In this document: positions 61,649-64,000 of the stretch, piece after piece
Layout: the number at the start of each line of letters is the position of its first letter
Position numbering within the stretch: position 1 is the stretch's first letter
Origin: Bacteroidales bacterium
GTDB taxonomy: Bacteria; Bacteroidota; Bacteroidia; Bacteroidales; UBA932
Direction: 5' to 3'
DNA length: 64,000 nt
NCBI GenBank assembly: GCA_017427385.1
Contig: JAFRSW010000022.1
Location: 1 to 64,000 of the forward strand
The notes under the pieces: model-generated
The model's database searches: none
What the model saw: only the letters and a program-made list of their open reading frames with translations
What the model was told of the DNA's origin: nothing
Program-made: the position numbers and the translations under genes

Positions 61649-61870
61649 ATGTTTTGGACACTCGAACTTGCCAGCAGCCTGGACGATGCTCCATGGCCGG
61701 CAACAAAAGATGAACTTATAGACTACGCAAACCGCTCCGGTGCTCCCGAAGAGGTTATAGAAAACCTGCAGGAACTTGAAGACGACGGCGAGATCTACGA
61801 AACCATCGAAGACATCTGGCCCGACTACCCCACCAAAGAAGATTTCTTCTTTAACGAGGAGGAATATTGA
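61649..61870 (+). CDS. Small acidic DUF2795 protein
   Basis: The ATG at 61649 gives 73 residues: MFWTLELASSLDDAPWPATK, then SGAPEEVIENLQELEDD and DIWPDYPTKEDFFFNEEEY. This is the highly conserved DUF2795-like small acidic protein of Bacteroidota. It is soluble with no signal peptide. The function is unknown. Strong promoter and terminator on both sides suggest an abundant single-gene transcript. Confidence 0.85.
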   Translation: MFWTLELASSLDDAPWPATKDELIDYANRSGAPEEVIENLQELEDDGEIYETIEDIWPDYPTKEDFFFNEEEY

Positions 61871-61894
61871 TTTGATAATCAAATAGTTAGCTTT

Positions 61895-61927
61895 TAGCCC
61901 GTTTCTTATTGAGCGGGCTATTTTTTT
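61895..61927 (+). terminator. Terminator of the DUF2795 gene
   Basis: A 7-bp stem (61895-61901 with 61914-61920) is followed by seven T residues (61921-61927). It overlaps the end of the convergent C13 peptidase gene by 10 bp. Confidence 0.7.
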
Positions 61928-64000
61928 ATATCAAGGTTCCAATATCGGACAAACTCTCCCGGGCTTTCCAGATACAGATTCCCGTAGGAGGCGGCGCCCA
62001 CGATTTTTGCGTGCGAGCCAAGGGTATGGGCGGCGAGGTAGAGGAACAGATCCCGGAAATTGCATTCCGGATTCTCCGTCAGATAATCTGTCAGACTGAG
62101 GGAGAACCTGTCGCACATCCAGATGCGCGCCGAGGAGTTCCAGTGCTCAGCCCACGACATTTCGCTGGCGCTTGCCCCGGAAATGGCAAGGACTCCCCGG
62201 ATTCCGTCAACATTGCGTATGACAGCCTCCCCGTAGCACGGTTCGGCGCATATCAGCAGCTTTCGGAAAGTCATCTTTTCCGCTGTCTCTTTGAGGAGCC
62301 CGGCGCCGAAGCCTTCGCCCGGGGGTTTGTCTCTCCAGCAGAATTCATCGGCTCCGTCGGTGGGCTGGCTGTGTCCGTGGCCGCTCCAATAAAGAAGGAC
62401 ATTCGCTCCGGCGTCCTGCGGCAGCACTGTATGGAGCCGTCCGCTGCTCCTGCCCAGCAGGATGTCGGCTATATCGGCGGGGAAGAGGTCCTTGCTGTCG
62501 TAATCCATGACGGCGGCGGGAAGGGCGTCTGTGCCTCCAAGAAGGTCGAGCCCATCTTCCGCGTTTCTGACAATCCCCGGTTCGGGATTCATCTCGTCCG
62601 AAGCCATGTCCTTGTCCAGAACGAGGATGATATGGTCGTCCGGGAAACCGCGGCTGCGGAGCATCTGATACACGCCGAGCACATCTGCCTGATGCCGGTA
62701 GTTGCTGAAACCATTGCTGCCCTGCACGAGGACAGCATACTGGCAGTCGAGTTCGGGATAGCTGAAATCCGCGCCGCCCGAAGCCTGGGAGTCGAAATCG
62801 GACCTTGCCTGCTGCTCGCTGTAGAGATATCGCCAGGCGGCGTTGGCATCGGCGGTACGGCCTCCGGATCCTCCGAAATAACCCCGGTGATGGATTTCAC
62901 CGTCCAGAATCTGCCAGAGGACATAGGTGGTTGAAGTGGCCGCGGTGTAGGTCTGACTGTCGAAACTGATTTCTCCTGACGCACCGATGAAGTGAAGCAG
63001 CCGCCCCTGCTCGAGTGCATTCAGATACACTTCCATGGATGTGGCGTTCCAGGCAGCTCCGCCGAGTTCCTCTCCGTCGGCGTTCATGGTGATGTCGATG
63101 ATGGCATGGTTGAAAGCCTTGTTGTCGGCATCCCCGCCCGAATGTTCCACATGGCATGCGGCGAAACCGACGACCATGAGCGCATCGTAAAACTTGCATT
63201 CGGCGAAGCCGGGTTTGGAACCGAAACGTACCTCGTAGCTGAGTTCGAAACCCGTGGAAGGATCTGCGTAGGGCGAAAATCCTTCGTATCCCTGCAGGAT
63301 ATTCCATGAACGCGGCCCTATGGCATCCACATCTTCTTCATAAAAGCCAGGGATTGCAAAATATGTGTTGTACGCCGATTTGAACAACTGCCAGTACTTG
63401 TCGTTGGCGGGGTCGTCGGGATCCGTGCTGTCGTGAAGCAGGCTCCAGAATTCATCGTTCATAACCGCTGCGCGGTTGGCGCGGGCCACCTCATACATCT
63501 GATCCGCCGTTTCCGCCACGCAGAAAACAGCGGACTCCGCCACTCCCTGCCCGGTTGCAACCGCACGGTATTTGTCGAATATGGAAAGTAGTTCCTGCGT
63601 GTTGCCGTACTGCAGATTCTGCTGGAGGATGATATTGTTCTGAAGTGAATAGAACGGCGCCCAGTAGTTGAATGTCATTCCGTATGCATCCACGGGAGAG
63701 AAAAATGCGGCCTTCGGACTGCGTATGATGGTGTCGTAGTACTTGCTGACAGAAGCATAACGGGTCATCATCAGGCCGGTGAAGGAGACGTCACTTTCCG
63801 TCAGGGCCCATAGGAATGGCTCCTTGTTTATATTCAGGCCGCTCGTCGTAACTGCATACCGGCGTATAATGTCTTCGCTGGTCGCCGTCGGCGCCATGAG
63901 AGGCTTGAGCGTTCGTTTGCAGGCAGGAGCGAAGTCGGCGATGTTCTCGTTTCCGAAAGGCCCCACGACTGCAATCACATCTTCCCTTCCGGCCAGTTCG
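61918..64000 (-). CDS. Type-I periplasmic-binding-protein domain fused to C13 (legumain-like) cysteine peptidase, 5' partial
   Basis: The reading frame stays open to the window edge, so the N-terminus is missing. The first 120 or so residues resemble an ABC-type ligand-binding (PBP type I) domain: VIAVVGPFGNENIADFAP, PLMAPTATSEDI, and a repeated Tyr-rich region. A C13-type domain follows (about 430-650): YAVLVQGSNGFSNYRHQADV, HIILVLDKDMASDEMNPE, VLLYWSGHGHSQP with the catalytic His, and LLICAEPCYGEAVI with the catalytic Cys. The middle (about 130-420) is unrecognised. C13 enzymes cut after Asn/Asp or act as transamidases. The mix suggests ligand-gated proteolysis. Confidence 0.75.
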   Translation of the reverse strand, partial: ELAGREDVIAVVGPFGNENIADFAPACKRTLKPLMAPTATSEDIIRRYAVTTSGLNINKEPFLWALTESDVSFTGLMMTRYASVSKYYDTIIRSPKAAFFSPVDAYGMTFNYWAPFYSLQNNIILQQNLQYGNTQELLSIFDKYRAVATGQGVAESAVFCVAETADQMYEVARANRAAVMNDEFWSLLHDSTDPDDPANDKYWQLFKSAYNTYFAIPGFYEEDVDAIGPRSWNILQGYEGFSPYADPSTGFELSYEVRFGSKPGFAECKFYDALMVVGFAACHVEHSGGDADNKAFNHAIIDITMNADGEELGGAAWNATSMEVYLNALEQGRLLHFIGASGEISFDSQTYTAATSTTYVLWQILDGEIHHRGYFGGSGGRTADANAAWRYLYSEQQARSDFDSQASGGADFSYPELDCQYAVLVQGSNGFSNYRHQADVLGVYQMLRSRGFPDDHIILVLDKDMASDEMNPEPGIVRNAEDGLDLLGGTDALPAAVMDYDSKDLFPADIADILLGRSSGRLHTVLPQDAGANVLLYWSGHGHSQPTDGADEFCWRDKPPGEGFGAGLLKETAEKMTFRKLLICAEPCYGEAVIRNVDGIRGVLAISGASASEMSWAEHWNSSARIWMCDRFSLSLTDYLTENPECNFRDLFLYLAAHTLGSHAKIVGAASYGNLYLESPGEFVRYWNLDIKK

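Noticed and set aside
1..64000. CRISPR arrays, insertion sequences, toxin-antitoxin or restriction systems
   Set aside because: No spaced repeat arrays, transposase motifs or recognisable defence genes were seen in the window.

Overview
The window looks like chromosomal DNA of an uncultured gut-type Bacteroidales bacterium (Bacteroidota). The grounds are: repeated promoters of the TAnnTTTG (-7) / TTTG (-33) type, no Shine-Dalgarno signal at several starts, many lipoproteins, TonB-dependent outer-membrane receptors, S46, S9 and M16 periplasmic peptidases, GH31/GH106/GH171-type hydrolases, a golvesin-type amidase, a DUF2795 protein and a quinone-type GlpABC set. No insertion sequence, transposase, integrase or CRISPR array was seen. 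Species cannot be fixed from the sequence alone.

Layout. 1-5,000: the tail of an unknown gene, a membrane-tethered TPR/LuxR-type regulator facing a free-standing copy of the same DNA-binding domain, then four exported proteins (three lipoproteins and one signal-peptide protein) ending in a strong terminator. 5,100-9,500: a small amidase, a gene-free stretch with hairpins and an 11-bp tandem repeat beside tRNA-Phe, an OmpA-like lipoprotein, a PriA homologue that has lost its helicase and zinc motifs, and a TonB-C lipoprotein. 9,500-12,400 (minus strand): NamZ-like muramidase, glmM, L31 and tRNA-Glu. 12,400-18,900: a four-gene operon (membrane-anchored protein, S9 dipeptidyl peptidase, M20 dipeptidase, GH31). 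18,900-27,200: pgi, a GH106-like hydrolase, a polyferredoxin and an S46 peptidase.

27,250-36,900: a TonB receptor, a DUF4876-like lipoprotein, a DUF6850-like beta-barrel and an M16 peptidase in one operon, a plausible protein or peptide import-and-digest system, facing an M28-fold protein that lacks most metal ligands. 36,900-47,650: TPR protein, beta-lactamase-fold hydrolase, ABC exporter, VanZ protein, golvesin/amidase protein, aspA, mannose-1-phosphate guanylyltransferase and two tRNA-Lys genes. 47,650-55,750: nadE, acyl-ACP thioesterase, then rfbB-glpA-glpB-glpC with an unusually short glpB, and a BASS-type transporter. 55,800-64,000: a TonB-receptor-like barrel, an HAD lipoprotein, a heavy-metal P-type ATPase, DUF2795, and a receptor-domain/C13 cysteine peptidase fusion cut by the window end.

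Themes. Many products act in the envelope: peptide digestion (S9, M20, S46, M16), wall recycling (amidases, NamZ, glmM) and glycan hydrolysis. Convergent genes usually end stop-to-stop, often sharing a palindromic stop, with no terminator. Several promoters place the start codon about where transcription should begin, suggesting leaderless mRNAs. The least ordinary items are the stripped-down PriA, the ligand-poor M28 protein, the TonB/DUF4876/DUF6850/M16 locus and the receptor-C13 fusion.
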